The position numbers were made by a program, and so were the translations under genes. Positions 32,344 through 42,959 of a DNA stretch of 64,000 nt are shown piece after piece. Positions within the stretch are counted from its first letter, which is position 1. The number at the start of each line of letters is the position of its first letter. Below the pieces are notes generated by a model that was given only the letters and a program-made list of their open reading frames with translations, did no database searches and was not told the DNA's origin. Origin of the DNA: an uncultured Pseudomonadota bacterium (lineage in GTDB: Bacteria > Pseudomonadota > Gammaproteobacteria > Burkholderiales > Methylophilaceae). The stretch is from contig CAILXF010000024.1 in NCBI GenBank assembly GCA_903838125.1, forward strand, positions 1-64,000, in the 5' to 3' direction.

Positions 32344-34227
32344 TCAGAATGAAACTTGTGAGCCAAGCTCCACCACGCGATTTGGTGGCAACTTAAATTG
32401 ATTGGTAACAGTTTCAGCTGATCTAAATAAGCCGATAAATATTTTCTTACGCCAAAAAGCCATTTCTGTTTTTTCATTGGCAATTAAAATTTCTTTACCG
32501 ACGAAGAATGACGTATCCATCGCATCTAATATCAAGCCTTGATCCGAACATAGCAGCAAGTCACGTGGTAAATCTGGTTCATCTTTGAAGCCGTAGCGCA
32601 CAATCACTTTATAAAAGTCATGTGGCAGAATTTCCACTTCTACGCGTTCATGTGGTCGCGCATGCGGAAACTCTAGAAACTTCACGGTTAAGATGACCAC
32701 GCGTTCATGTAGTACTTTGTTATGTTTTAAATTGTGCAACATGGCATGCGGCACGCCATCTGGATTGGGTGTTAAAAATAATGCCGTACCTGGCACACGT
32801 GCTGGCGGATGAGCACCTAAAGCTTCAATAAATGGCTCTAGCGCCATGGCCTCATTCTTGAGGTGCAGGTATAGCATACTGCGACCAGTTTTCCAGGTAT
32901 TCATCAGGGTGAAAATGAAGATCCCAATCACTAAGGGCACCCATCCGCCATCGGGAATTTTTAACACATTCGCACTGAAGAACGCAACATCTACCGTCAG
33001 AAATAGACCCACTAAAGCGCCGGTGCGAGATTTACTCCAGCCCCACATATGATGAAACACCATGCCTGCTAATAATGAGGTGATGACCATGTCGCCAGTG
33101 ACCGCAATACCATAGGCCGCTGCCAGATTTCCGGAAGACTTGAAGCCAAGGACCAAGGCCATTACGGCCAACATTAAACCCCAGTTGATACGTGGCATAT
33201 ATATTTGCCCTTCATGACTTTCTGAAGTGTGCTCTACGTGCATACGTGGCAAGTAACCTAACTGTAGGGCTTGGCGCGATACTGAAAATGCGCCAGTAAT
33301 GACAGCTTGCGAGGCAATGACTGCCGCTAACGTGGCCAATATAATTAGCGGAAACAACATCCACTCTGGCGCTAGTAGGTAAAAAGGGTTTTTAACACTC
33401 TCGGGGTTCAGCAATATTAAAGCACCTTGGCCAAAATAATTCAGTACCAGCGATGGCAGCACTAAACCAAACCATGCCAAGCGTATCGGGAATCGACCGA
33501 AATGGCCCATGTCTGCGTATAAAGCTTCTGCGCCGGTGACCGATAGCACCACTGCACCAAGTGCCACAAAGGCGATCCATGGACTGACTATAAAAAATTG
33601 CAGGGCGTAAATTGGGTTAAGCGCATGCAAAATGGAGGGGTTTTGCAAAATACTGCCAATCCCAAGTACGGCTAAGGTGCCAAACCATAACAACATAATT
33701 GGGCCAAAAAAAGCACCGACTAAAGCCGTGCCCTTACTTTGCGCCCAAAACAGTATGAAAAGCACGACTAAAGTTACGGGTAATATCAGAGGGTGCAACA
33801 TAGGTGCCGCTAACTCTAAACCTTCTACGGCTGACAAGACTGAAATCGCTGGGGTGATCATACCGTCGGCATAAAACATACAGGCGCCTAGAATACCTAG
33901 CAGCATAATCGTGCGTTGTTTCTTTAGGTTACTACCTGCATTGTGACTGGCCAATGCCAGTAAGGCCATAATGCCGCCTTCACCGCGGTTATCTGCACGC
34001 ATAATAAATAACACGTACTTAACTGATACCACCATGATCAATGCCCAAAAGATCAGCGATAAGATGCCGTACATATTGGTCGCAGTCAATGGCACTGGGT
34101 GCATGCCAGCAGAAAAAACTTCTTTCATGGTGTACAAAGGACTAGTACCGATGTCACCAAAAACCACGCCGAGGGCGGCTAGGGTTAAAGCGGAAATTTT
34201 TGTTTTATTGCCAGGGGTTGATGACAT
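32344..34227 (-). CDS. kup: Low-affinity K+ uptake protein Kup
   Basis: LGVVFGDIGTSPLYTMKEVF; GEGGIMALLAL; ADGMITPAISVLSAVEGL. Confidence 0.95.
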   Translation of the reverse strand: MSSTPGNKTKISALTLAALGVVFGDIGTSPLYTMKEVFSAGMHPVPLTATNMYGILSLIFWALIMVVSVKYVLFIMRADNRGEGGIMALLALASHNAGSNLKKQRTIMLLGILGACMFYADGMITPAISVLSAVEGLELAAPMLHPLILPVTLVVLFILFWAQSKGTALVGAFFGPIMLLWFGTLAVLGIGSILQNPSILHALNPIYALQFFIVSPWIAFVALGAVVLSVTGAEALYADMGHFGRFPIRLAWFGLVLPSLVLNYFGQGALILLNPESVKNPFYLLAPEWMLFPLIILATLAAVIASQAVITGAFSVSRQALQLGYLPRMHVEHTSESHEGQIYMPRINWGLMLAVMALVLGFKSSGNLAAAYGIAVTGDMVITSLLAGMVFHHMWGWSKSRTGALVGLFLTVDVAFFSANVLKIPDGGWVPLVIGIFIFTLMNTWKTGRSMLYLHLKNEAMALEPFIEALGAHPPARVPGTALFLTPNPDGVPHAMLHNLKHNKVLHERVVILTVKFLEFPHARPHERVEVEILPHDFYKVIVRYGFKDEPDLPRDLLLCSDQGLILDAMDTSFFVGKEILIANEKTEMAFWRKKIFIGLFRSAETVTNQFKLPPNRVVELGSQVSF

Positions 34228-34377
34228 TAAAATGGTATGTTGAGTTTGATAAGACCGCTATTATCAATCAACTTAAATACTAAACCAATAGATTTTTACT
34301 GATTAATGAAGAATGTATTGAAACGAAATGCCAAGTGGCGCTGTGAGTCTAGCTACGCCTCGTTTTTAGAATATGAA

Positions 34378-35607
34378 TTAAGGCTTGGTCTTATTGATTG
34401 TGGCATCTGCTGACCCTACGCCAAAGCTTAGGGAGACTTCATCGCCTGCTGTAAGTTGTTCGCTAGTGTTGATAATATTGCCAAGTTTATCTTGCACAAA
34501 GGCATAACCGCGACTAAGCACTGCTTGCGGATTGAGGTGACTCAAATTTTGACTAAGGCGAAGTAGGTTTTGTTGTTTATTACGTAATTGCTGATTAATG
34601 GCGGCGTTCAGGCGGTAGGCGCTTTGTTCCAGTTGAATTTTTTGTTGGGTGATTTGTTGTAGAGGTGAGATTAATCTACGTGCTAGGTAATCTAAGGTTT
34701 GTGCACGTTGAGCTAGCAAATATTGCATATTTTTGCCTAATTGCTGATGCATCTGTTGCAGACGGTTGAGTAGACCTTCACGTGACGGTGTTGCTAGTTC
34801 TGCTGCTGCTGTTGGCGTGGCGGCACGTATATCTGCTACAAAGTCACAAATGGTAAAGTCTGTTTCGTGGCCAACACCGCTAATGGTTGGGATGCTGCAG
34901 TCAGCGATGGCGCGCGCAACGATTTCTTCATTAAATTGCCATAGGTCTTCAATACTACCGCCACCACGACAAATGATTAGCACGTCACATTCAGCCCGAC
35001 TGCTGGCTTGATGTATGGCATTGGCAATTAAATTTGCGGCACCTTTGCCTTGTACTGGGGTAGGGTAAATGATGACCGGTATGCTCGGCATGCGTCGTTT
35101 AAGCGTAGTTAATACATCACGTAAAGCTGCCGCATCAGGGGAAGTGACGATGCCAATTTTCTGGGGGTAAGTTGGTAGCGTCTGCTTAAATATGGCATCA
35201 AATAAGCCTTCTTGCTGTAACTTGGCTTTAAGTTTTTCAAAAGCTTCAAACAGAGCACCTAAGCCCGCACGCTGTAAAAATTCTACCGTGAGTTGAAAGT
35301 CTCCGCGGGCTTCATACAAGGTAACAGTACAGCGAGCTTCTACTTTGTCGCCTTCTTTCGGCACCCAGTCTAAATAACTATTACGGCCTTTAAACATGAC
35401 GCAGCGCGCTTGTGCGCCTGCGTCCTTGAGCGAGAAATACCAATGACCGCTGGCTGCGCGAGTAAGATTAGAGACTTCGCCACCCACCCAAAAGAGAGGA
35501 AAGCTTTGCTCTAGAAGATTGCGCGCTAAGCGATTGAGCTCACTTACGCTAAGAACATGTTTTTCCGTCAGGAGCGACTTTGTTAAATTTGATGTGAGTT
35601 CTGCCAA
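34378..35607 (-). CDS. xseA: Exodeoxyribonuclease VII large subunit
   Basis: VSELNRLARNLLEQSFPLFWVGGEVSNL, IGIVTSPDAAALRDVL, RGGGSIEDLWQFNEE, SGVGHETDFTI. Confidence 0.94.
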   Translation of the reverse strand: MAELTSNLTKSLLTEKHVLSVSELNRLARNLLEQSFPLFWVGGEVSNLTRAASGHWYFSLKDAGAQARCVMFKGRNSYLDWVPKEGDKVEARCTVTLYEARGDFQLTVEFLQRAGLGALFEAFEKLKAKLQQEGLFDAIFKQTLPTYPQKIGIVTSPDAAALRDVLTTLKRRMPSIPVIIYPTPVQGKGAANLIANAIHQASSRAECDVLIICRGGGSIEDLWQFNEEIVARAIADCSIPTISGVGHETDFTICDFVADIRAATPTAAAELATPSREGLLNRLQQMHQQLGKNMQYLLAQRAQTLDYLARRLISPLQQITQQKIQLEQSAYRLNAAINQQLRNKQQNLLRLSQNLSHLNPQAVLSRGYAFVQDKLGNIINTSEQLTAGDEVSLSFGVGSADATINKTKP

Positions 35608-35659
35608 AAGGTGCCTAATCCGTTAAAATGAATCATTCGTAATATTAAATGATTATATC

Positions 35660-36172
35660 GTGGAGGCAGTAATGCTAAACAAACTTCTTTCGGCTCGCGC
35701 TGGCTATTTGTTGGGTTTTGTTGCAAGTTTTGCTTCTGTCGGCTTGGCGTTGTGGATACAAATGCGTTATCAACTTAATCCTTGTCCTTTATGTATTTCG
35801 CAACGCATGGTGTTAATGGGTTTAGGCTTGTTATTTTTAACTGCAGCCATTCACAATCCTGCGAAATTAGGCCGTAAAATTTATGCGGCTCTGCACGTGA
35901 TGGTGGCTATAGGCGGTGCTGGTGTTGCGATACGCCATTGGTGGTTGCAAGCCCACCGCGACAGTATGGTGGCCGATTGTGGTGTAGGCTTTGATTATAT
36001 GTTTGAGAATTTTCCGCTACGAAAAGCGCTGACTTTGGTGTTTCGCGGCACCGGTGACTGCGCTGCTATCGATTGGACTTATTTAGGCCTCAGTATTCCA
36101 CAAATGGCCTTGATTACCTTTATCGGCTTTGCTGGCTACGCCCTATATTTGGCAAACTTAAAGCAAAAATAA
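35660..36172 (+). CDS. dsbB: Disulfide bond formation protein DsbB
   Basis: NPCPLCISQR motif, four TM segments, second cysteine pair. Confidence 0.9.
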   Translation: MEAVMLNKLLSARAGYLLGFVASFASVGLALWIQMRYQLNPCPLCISQRMVLMGLGLLFLTAAIHNPAKLGRKIYAALHVMVAIGGAGVAIRHWWLQAHRDSMVADCGVGFDYMFENFPLRKALTLVFRGTGDCAAIDWTYLGLSIPQMALITFIGFAGYALYLANLKQK

Positions 36173-36184
36173 CTAGAGAAGCTT

Positions 36185-37072
36185 ATGTATAAAGTATTAG
36201 ACGATTTTGTAGGCAATACTCCACTGGTGAAATTGCAACGTATGGCGGGCGAGACCAGCAATACTATTTTGCTTAAGTTAGAAGGAAATAATCCTGCAGG
36301 ATCGGTCAAAGATAGGCCCGCTTACAGTATGATTACCCGCGCAGAAGCTCGCGGTGATATTAAGCCTGGTGACACCTTGATTGAAGCTACTAGTGGAAAT
36401 ACAGGCATTGCCTTGGCTATGGTGGCGGCGATGCGCGGTTATAAAATGGTATTAGTCATGCCCGATAACCAAAGCATAGAACGTCGACAAAGTATGAAGG
36501 CCTATGGTGCAGAGCTTGTACTAACGCCGAAAGAGGGCGCTATGGAACTAGCGCGCGATGTGGCGATGAAGCTACAAGCAGAGGGTGAAGGGATCGTCCT
36601 TGATCAGTTTGGCAATAGCGACAACCCGCTGGCGCACTACGAAACCACAGGACCTGAGATTTGGCGTGACACTGGCGGAAAAATTACACATTTTGTAGCG
36701 AGCATGGGGACCACTGGCACAATTATGGGTGTTTCGCGCTATCTAAAAGAACAGAATCCAAATATACAGATTATTGGCGTGCAGCCGGAAGATGGTGCAC
36801 AAATTCCTGGAATACGTAAATGGTCACAGGAATATTTACCTAAGATTTATGATCCCAAGTGCGTCGATAGTTTGATCTATGTAGGTCAGGCCCAAGCCGA
36901 AAAAACCATGCGCCGTTTAGCGACCGAGGAAGGTGTTTTTGCGGGCGTTTCATCTGGCGGTGGGTTGCATGCGGCCTTGCAACTTTCTAAAACGCTAGAG
37001 AACGCGGTGATTGTCTCAATTGTATGCGATCGAGGTGATCGCTATTTGTCCACTGGTGTTTATCCAGCCTAA
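36185..37072 (+). CDS. cysM: Cysteine synthase B
   Basis: VGNTPLVKLQRM, LEGNNPAGSVKDRPAYSMI, ATSGNTGIALAMVAAMRGYK, SSGGGLHAAL. Confidence 0.93.
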   Translation: MYKVLDDFVGNTPLVKLQRMAGETSNTILLKLEGNNPAGSVKDRPAYSMITRAEARGDIKPGDTLIEATSGNTGIALAMVAAMRGYKMVLVMPDNQSIERRQSMKAYGAELVLTPKEGAMELARDVAMKLQAEGEGIVLDQFGNSDNPLAHYETTGPEIWRDTGGKITHFVASMGTTGTIMGVSRYLKEQNPNIQIIGVQPEDGAQIPGIRKWSQEYLPKIYDPKCVDSLIYVGQAQAEKTMRRLATEEGVFAGVSSGGGLHAALQLSKTLENAVIVSIVCDRGDRYLSTGVYPA

Positions 37073-37084
37073 ATTAAGCTACGG

Positions 37085-38926
37085 TTGAACATGACCATTT
37101 CATACTCAATCAAACTTATCCTAACTGACATTAAGCGTTTTTTGGTGGTTAGTGCACTGTTTTTTTGTGCGCTTTTGCAGAGCTCTGCAGCAAATGCGAT
37201 CAGCGAGATTTCAATAAGCGCGGAGCGTATAGAGCACGCGCAAGGTGCGACAAAAAATACAACCTTAAACTTAGATCTGCGTGATGCGCTCCCTAAACTT
37301 AGCTTACGCTCTGGATTTAAAGCTAAATCGTCACCCGACTGGTTTCAACTTAAATTCAATTGTTCGCTGGCATCCAACCTAGGCAGCGGTCGATGTTCTG
37401 AGGGCCTCATCAAAAGTACACATCTTGAGGTGCCCTTTAGTTTTGAACTTGATCGGTTAAGTCTTAACGGGAAACCTGATATCAGCGCAACCTTAACTTT
37501 AAACAATGCCAACTATAGCGATGAAGCAGGCTTGCATGCCACAGAAAAATTCAACGGAAAATTTAAACTTGCGTTGCAGTCAATGGCGAGGGGTTGGGCT
37601 TGGCAAAGCCAAGTAGATTGGTTGTCAGGGGAAGTGTTTTGGCAGCCATTTTATGTGGCCGAAGGCGGGCACCAACTTCAGGCCAGTGGAACGCTAAATG
37701 ATATTTTGCTTAATATTGATGTGGCTAGGCTACAAGTTAAGAATGTGGGCGGCTTAGATGTTAGTGGCCAACTTAGGTTGAGTGACTACCAATTATTAAG
37801 CTTAAATGGCAGTGCCCCTAGCCTAGATTTGGCCGCGGCTTATCCTTTATTATTAAAACCAATGTTAGAAAAGTCGGCACTGTCTAATATAGAAGTAGGT
37901 GGCAAGGCAGCGCTTCAATTTTCTATAAAAAATGCTGAACTAAAGTCTTTTGAGTTGGACTTGCATCACATCGATGTTGCTGACATCAACCAGAAGTTTG
38001 CCTTTTATAATATCAATGCCAGCCTACCTTGGAGTTATGACGAACCTAAAGAGATTATGTTTAGTTTTGATAGTGGTGAGCTACTGAATTTACCCTTAGC
38101 TAAAACCAATATAGTGGCGACGGTTAATCGGTTTTCCCTTACCTCAAATAATATCCGCTTACCCATATTGGATGGCGCCCTGAGTTTGTCAGATGTTTCA
38201 GCCGCGCGCATTGCCAATCAGTGGTATTGGCATCTACGTGCAAAGCTTGAGCCCATTTCTATGGCAGACTTCAGTTCCAGACTTAGTTTGCCTCGTATGG
38301 ACGGTACAGCGTCAGCCGAGATTCCTTTAGTTACCTATGCTGGAGGCAGGCTTACTACCGATGGCAGCCTGCAGCTTAAGGTGTTTAATGGTGCTGCTAC
38401 CGTAAGTCAATTAGTGATGCAAAATCCACTAGGAACTACCCCCAAACTTAATGCTGATATTGCTTTACGTAATTTGGATTTAGGGGCATTAACACGGACA
38501 TTCTCATTCGGTGCTATTGAAGGCAAGTTGGATGGAGACATTAAGCAGTTGGAGTTGCAAAACTGGAAACCAGTCAAGTTTGATGCTGTCATACAAAGTA
38601 GTGCCGGACGCTACCCGAGAAAAATCTCACAACGCGCAGTGGAAAATATATCTTCACTTGGTGGTGCTGGTGCTGCCGTTGCCATACAGCGCAGTTTTTT
38701 ACACTTTTTTGAGCAGTTTAATTATCAGGCTATTGGCTTGAGTTGCAAGTTGCGTAATGATGTTTGTACGATGGGTGGCATTGCGTCAACGCCGGGCGGC
38801 TATGTGATTGTCAAAGGTAGTGGCATTCCTGCCATAACAGTGATGGGGTACAATCAAACTGTAGCTTGGACTGATCTGTTGGCACGCATTAAGCGTGTCA
38901 CCACTGGTAATACGATTATTAAGTAA
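37085..38926 (+). CDS. YdbH-like large exported protein (AsmA/TamB-like intermembrane bridge family)
   Basis: C-terminal SLGGAGAAVAIQRSFLHFFEQFNYQAIGLSCKLRNDVCTMGGIA resembles YdbH; followed by YnbE- and YdbL-like genes. Confidence 0.7.
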   Translation: MNMTISYSIKLILTDIKRFLVVSALFFCALLQSSAANAISEISISAERIEHAQGATKNTTLNLDLRDALPKLSLRSGFKAKSSPDWFQLKFNCSLASNLGSGRCSEGLIKSTHLEVPFSFELDRLSLNGKPDISATLTLNNANYSDEAGLHATEKFNGKFKLALQSMARGWAWQSQVDWLSGEVFWQPFYVAEGGHQLQASGTLNDILLNIDVARLQVKNVGGLDVSGQLRLSDYQLLSLNGSAPSLDLAAAYPLLLKPMLEKSALSNIEVGGKAALQFSIKNAELKSFELDLHHIDVADINQKFAFYNINASLPWSYDEPKEIMFSFDSGELLNLPLAKTNIVATVNRFSLTSNNIRLPILDGALSLSDVSAARIANQWYWHLRAKLEPISMADFSSRLSLPRMDGTASAEIPLVTYAGGRLTTDGSLQLKVFNGAATVSQLVMQNPLGTTPKLNADIALRNLDLGALTRTFSFGAIEGKLDGDIKQLELQNWKPVKFDAVIQSSAGRYPRKISQRAVENISSLGGAGAAVAIQRSFLHFFEQFNYQAIGLSCKLRNDVCTMGGIASTPGGYVIVKGSGIPAITVMGYNQTVAWTDLLARIKRVTTGNTIIK

Positions 38927-38946
38927 CCGCGAAATAAGGAGGTAAC

Positions 38947-39156
38947 ATGAAGTTTAGTTTGAAGTCTAGCGTGAAAAATGGCCTCGCAGTCATGGCATTA
39001 GCATTGGTGCTTCCAGCATGTGTGACCATTAATATTTACTTTCCTGCCGCCGCTGCAGAAAAGGCCGCAGATAAGCTTATCGATGACATTTGGCAACTAA
39101 AAAATAGTGAAAAGGCGAACCCAGCCGAGCCTGTGCCTGTCAGTCCAGCAAAATAA
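38947..39156 (+). CDS. YnbE-like small lipoprotein
   Basis: Lipobox LPAC; CVTINIYFPAAAAEKAADKLIDDIW. Confidence 0.8.
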   Translation: MKFSLKSSVKNGLAVMALALVLPACVTINIYFPAAAAEKAADKLIDDIWQLKNSEKANPAEPVPVSPAK

Positions 39157-39166
39157 GGAGCACCAC

Positions 39167-39583
39167 ATGAAAAAGATTTTATTTGGATTATTAGTGATTG
39201 CTGGTTTATTGAGCAATCAATTAGCGCTAGCCGCTGCTGATTTAGAACTCAATACCCCCGCCATCTCTGCGCTTAAAGGCAGTATGCAGCAACGCCATGG
39301 TCAGTTAGCAGGCTTTTACGCTAGTGGAGCTGTTGGTTTGACTCGCGATGGTTTAATTGCTGTCAAAGAAGCTAGTGCTGTAGCATTAAAAGACAGGCAA
39401 AGTCTGAACTCACTTGTCGCGTCAGAAAACAATGATAGAAATGCTTTGTATAAAGAAATTGCTATTGCCAATGGCCACGCTGAATGGGAAGCGGAAATTC
39501 GTAGTACCTTTGCACAGCGCTGGGTGCAAAAAGCGCAAAGTGGTTGGTGGTATCAAGATGCTAATGGTTGGGCTAAACGCTAA
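39167..39583 (+). CDS. YdbL-like (DUF1318) periplasmic protein
   Basis: ATG at 39167 after an AAGGAG RBS gives a signal peptide; LKGSMQQRHGQLAGFYASGAVGLTRDGLIAV and C-terminal GWWYQDANGWAKR. Confidence 0.8.
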   Translation: MKKILFGLLVIAGLLSNQLALAAADLELNTPAISALKGSMQQRHGQLAGFYASGAVGLTRDGLIAVKEASAVALKDRQSLNSLVASENNDRNALYKEIAIANGHAEWEAEIRSTFAQRWVQKAQSGWWYQDANGWAKR

Positions 39584-39645
39584 ACTCACATTAACCCCCG
39601 ATACAGTATTTACCTTGCCAAGTTTAGATTCTTAAAGCCCACGAT

Positions 39646-40434
39646 ATGATCCCGACTTTAGTATTTGATATAGAGACCATCCCTGATACTGATGGTCTGC
39701 GGATTTTGTATGATTTGCCCGCAGCTATCTCAGATGATGATGTGGCTAATATTGCGCTACATAAACGCCGTCAGCAAAATGGCAGTGAGTTTTTGCCCTT
39801 GCATCAGCACAGTATTTGCGCCATCTCTTGTGCACTTCGTGAAGGTAACAGCTTTAAAGTATGGACGCTAGGCGATGCGAAATCAACTGAAGCGGAGATT
39901 ATTCAGCGCTTTTTTGATGTGATTGATAAGTATACTCCGCAGATTATCTCTTGGAATGGCAGCGGTTTTGATTTACCAGTGTTGCATTATCGTGGACTGA
40001 CACACGGCATTAATGCTGGCCGTTACTGGGACTTGGGTGAGGATGATAAAGAGTTTAAGTGGAATAATTATATAAGCCGTTACCACACCCGCCATTTGGA
40101 TCTAATGGACATTTTGGCGATGTTTAATTCCCGCGCCAATGCGCCTTTAGATGATTTAGCCAAGCTTTGCGGATTCCCTGGAAAATTAGGCATGGACGGT
40201 AGCAAAGTGTGGGATGCGTATAAGGCAGGGAAGTTAGAAGAAATACGCAATTACTGTGAAACGGATGTCGCGAATACGCATTTGATTTTTTTACGCTTTA
40301 AGTTAATGCGTGGACAGTTAAGTCAAAATGCCTATGATGCTGAAGTGGCGCTAGTGCGAGAAACCTTGACTGGGTATACCAAAACTAATCCTGAACTTCC
40401 GCACTGGCCAGACTTTTTGGCAGCTTGGAAGTAA
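39646..40434 (+). CDS. Predicted 3'-5' exonuclease, PolB-like DnaQ superfamily
   Basis: VFDIETIPD, IISWNGSGFDLPVLHYR, LDLMDILAMF, NYCETDVANTHLIFLRF. Confidence 0.85.
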   Translation: MIPTLVFDIETIPDTDGLRILYDLPAAISDDDVANIALHKRRQQNGSEFLPLHQHSICAISCALREGNSFKVWTLGDAKSTEAEIIQRFFDVIDKYTPQIISWNGSGFDLPVLHYRGLTHGINAGRYWDLGEDDKEFKWNNYISRYHTRHLDLMDILAMFNSRANAPLDDLAKLCGFPGKLGMDGSKVWDAYKAGKLEEIRNYCETDVANTHLIFLRFKLMRGQLSQNAYDAEVALVRETLTGYTKTNPELPHWPDFLAAWK

Positions 40435-40536
40435 CCATAGGATAAGTCGATTGAGGGCTTGTTAACGTTGGTTTAGCAATACCTGGCACTCAAAATGCGT
40501 TAAAATCCCACCCTTACTGCAAACAGGTTTTAGCTC

Positions 40537-41901
40537 ATGGCACGCCGCTCTAGAAATCGTAATTTACCTCCACCAATACCCGAAACAAAACATGCGTTTA
40601 TTGAGTCGCTAGACCAAGAAGGCCGTGGCGTTGCGCATCTTGATGGTAAAACCATATTTATTGATGGCGCCTTGCCTAATGAGCAGGTGACGTTTCAATC
40701 GCACCGCATCAAGCCCAGCTACGAAGTGGCTAATGTGGTTGAAGTATTAAAACAATCCAACCTAAGAGTCACCCCAAAGTGCCCGCACTATGGGTTATGC
40801 GGCGGTTGCAAGTTACAGCATTTGGAGTTTACTGGACAAGTAGCAGCCAAGCAGCGCTTGCTAGAAAATGATTTATGGCACATTGGCAAAGTAAAGCCAG
40901 ACAATATGTTGCCGCCCTTATATGGGCCAGCATGGGGTTATCGACACAAAGCGCGTTTAAGTGTGCGCTTTGTTGAAAAGAAAGAGCGCGTACTTGTCGG
41001 TTTTAATGAAAAAGCCACCCGCTATGTTGCTGTGATGGATAGTTGTGAGGTATTGACAACTGAAGTTTCAGCCTTGATCGCCCCTTTGCAAATATTGATT
41101 TTAGGTTTAAGTTTGCGTGAACAAATTCCGCAAATTGAACTTGCGGTAGGCGAGCCTGTAGACAATAAGCCGGTGATTGTGCTGATTTTCCGCATTATGG
41201 CTGCACTGACTACTGAAGATGAAGTGCAGCTGAAAGCCTTTGCTGATGCACATGCGGTGCAAGTGTGGACGCAGACCAAAGGCCCCGATACGATTAAGCC
41301 ATTTTATCCGCTCGATGCGCCACAGTTGAGTTATAGCTTGCCTGAATTTAATCTGCGCTACCCGTTTAAACCCAACGAATTTACACAGGTTAATCCTCAA
41401 ATTAACCAAGTAATGATACGCCGCGCCATGCAATTATTAGCGCCACAAGCGGGTGAAAAAATTGCTGATTTCTTTTGCGGTATTGGTAACTTCACCTTAC
41501 CCATCGCGCGAAGTGGTGCAGAGGTATTGGGCTTAGAAGGATTAGCTAATTTGGTTGAGCGTGCCAACGAAAGCGCTGCGCTTAATGGCATCACTAATAC
41601 CCAGTTTGGGGTGTCCGATTTATTTAAAATGACACCGCAAGCACTCACCGAATTAGGCCGTTTTGATAAATGGCTCATTGACCCGCCACGTGACGGCGCG
41701 TTTGAATTAATTAAAGCATTGGATGAAACCAATAGCCCGCAACGGATTGTCTACGTCTCCTGTAGCCCAGCAACCTTAGCACGAGACGCTGGTGTGTTAG
41801 TGAATGAAAAAGGCTACCGCTTAAAAGCGGCTGGTGTGATTAATATGTTTTCACATACCGCGCATGTGGAATCCATCGCCCTATTTGAGCGAGAGGCCTA
41901 A
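40537..41901 (+). CDS. rlmD: 23S rRNA (uracil-1939-C5)-methyltransferase
   Basis: TRAM domain, [15 protein letters not shown] Fe-S motif, [34 protein letters not shown]. Confidence 0.93.
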   Translation: MARRSRNRNLPPPIPETKHAFIESLDQEGRGVAHLDGKTIFIDGALPNEQVTFQSHRIKPSYEVANVVEVLKQSNLRVTPKCPHYGLCGGCKLQHLEFTGQVAAKQRLLENDLWHIGKVKPDNMLPPLYGPAWGYRHKARLSVRFVEKKERVLVGFNEKATRYVAVMDSCEVLTTEVSALIAPLQILILGLSLREQIPQIELAVGEPVDNKPVIVLIFRIMAALTTEDEVQLKAFADAHAVQVWTQTKGPDTIKPFYPLDAPQLSYSLPEFNLRYPFKPNEFTQVNPQINQVMIRRAMQLLAPQAGEKIADFFCGIGNFTLPIARSGAEVLGLEGLANLVERANESAALNGITNTQFGVSDLFKMTPQALTELGRFDKWLIDPPRDGAFELIKALDETNSPQRIVYVSCSPATLARDAGVLVNEKGYRLKAAGVINMFSHTAHVESIALFEREA

Positions 41902-41964
41902 GTAGACACTTCAATTATATATATGTTGTTATTAAGCAACATAGTGTTTGTTTTAAACAATAGT

Positions 41965-41978
41965 TTGATACAGGTCAA
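41965..41978. promoter_or_regulatory. FNR-type site TTGATACAGGTCAA upstream of ompW
   Basis: 9/10 match to TTGAT-N4-ATCAA; about 80 bp upstream of the ompW start. Confidence 0.75.
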
Positions 41979-42050
41979 ATCAACATTTTTCAGTAAGCCA
42001 TAAAATCACTCCATCGAATTTGTTTATTTCCTTATGTGGAGAGTTTGAAA

Positions 42051-42749
42051 ATGAAAAAGTCATTATTAGTATTAGCCGTAGTAGCAGCTTTTGCCCCAGT
42101 ATTAGCGCAAGCTGAAGCTGGTGATTTTGTAGTACGTTTGCGCGCTACTCATGTTGCACCTGATGAGAGTAGTTCTTTAGGGGCTACGACAAATGCAAAT
42201 ATACCTGGTAATCTAGCAAATACAATTTATGGCAGTCCAACTGCAGAACTCCGAGTTGATAGCAATACAATTCCAGAAATTGACTTCTCTTACTACTTTA
42301 CTAAGAACATTGCTGCTGAATTGATTTTGGCTGTTGGAACTCGTCATGACGTTACGGTAACACCCGGTGCTGCTGCAGCTAAAAATCTTGGTAGTGTAAA
42401 TCTCTTGCCACCAACACTTACGGCTCAATGGCACTTTAATCCAGATCAAACTTTTGATCCTTATGTTGGTGCAGGTGTTTCCTATGTACGCGCTATGGAT
42501 AATGGACTTAAGGCAGAAGCAGGGGTTCCTATCCGGATTAGCAGAAATTCTTTTGGCCCAGCCATTCAAGCTGGTTTTGATTACAACTTGCCTGGTCGCT
42601 GGTTAATTAATATGGATATTAAGAAAATCTGGTTTGATACAAAAGTTGAAGCAGAAGGAACGCTTCTTGGTGCCTCTGGATGGCACAAAATTGACCAACT
42701 TGGAATAGACCCATGGGTTTTATCAGTGGGCTTCGGTAAAAAGTTCTAA
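42051..42749 (+). CDS. ompW: OmpW family outer membrane protein
   Basis: Signal peptide; GDFVVRLRATHVAPDESS, LPPTLTAQWHFNPDQTFDPYVGAGVSY, WVLSVGFGKKF. Confidence 0.92.
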   Translation: MKKSLLVLAVVAAFAPVLAQAEAGDFVVRLRATHVAPDESSSLGATTNANIPGNLANTIYGSPTAELRVDSNTIPEIDFSYYFTKNIAAELILAVGTRHDVTVTPGAAAAKNLGSVNLLPPTLTAQWHFNPDQTFDPYVGAGVSYVRAMDNGLKAEAGVPIRISRNSFGPAIQAGFDYNLPGRWLINMDIKKIWFDTKVEAEGTLLGASGWHKIDQLGIDPWVLSVGFGKKF

Positions 42750-42785
42750 GTCAGTTTTAATTAAAGAAATCTCCAGTTCCACCTT

Positions 42786-42817
42786 AGCCCTTACCTTGAT
42801 GGTAGGGGCTTTTTTTA
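42786..42817 (+). terminator. Terminator downstream of ompW
   Basis: AGCCCTTACC-TTGAT-GGTAGGGGCT (one wobble) followed by a T-run. Confidence 0.8.
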
Positions 42818-42959
42818 TGCGGTTTAAGGATGTATTTGTATTGCTGTGCGAGGTTTTAATTCAAAATTCAATGAAGCCAAATCACGTGACTATCACGCTA
42901 TCTAATGGCATTACATATGGATTTGTACAAAAAATTTGGAGCCCATGGCCCCAAATGAT

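Noticed and set aside
34236-34272. TTGATAAGACCGCTATTATCAA-like palindrome upstream of kup
   Set aside because: Half-sites are too far apart for an FNR box; likely a chance inverted repeat.
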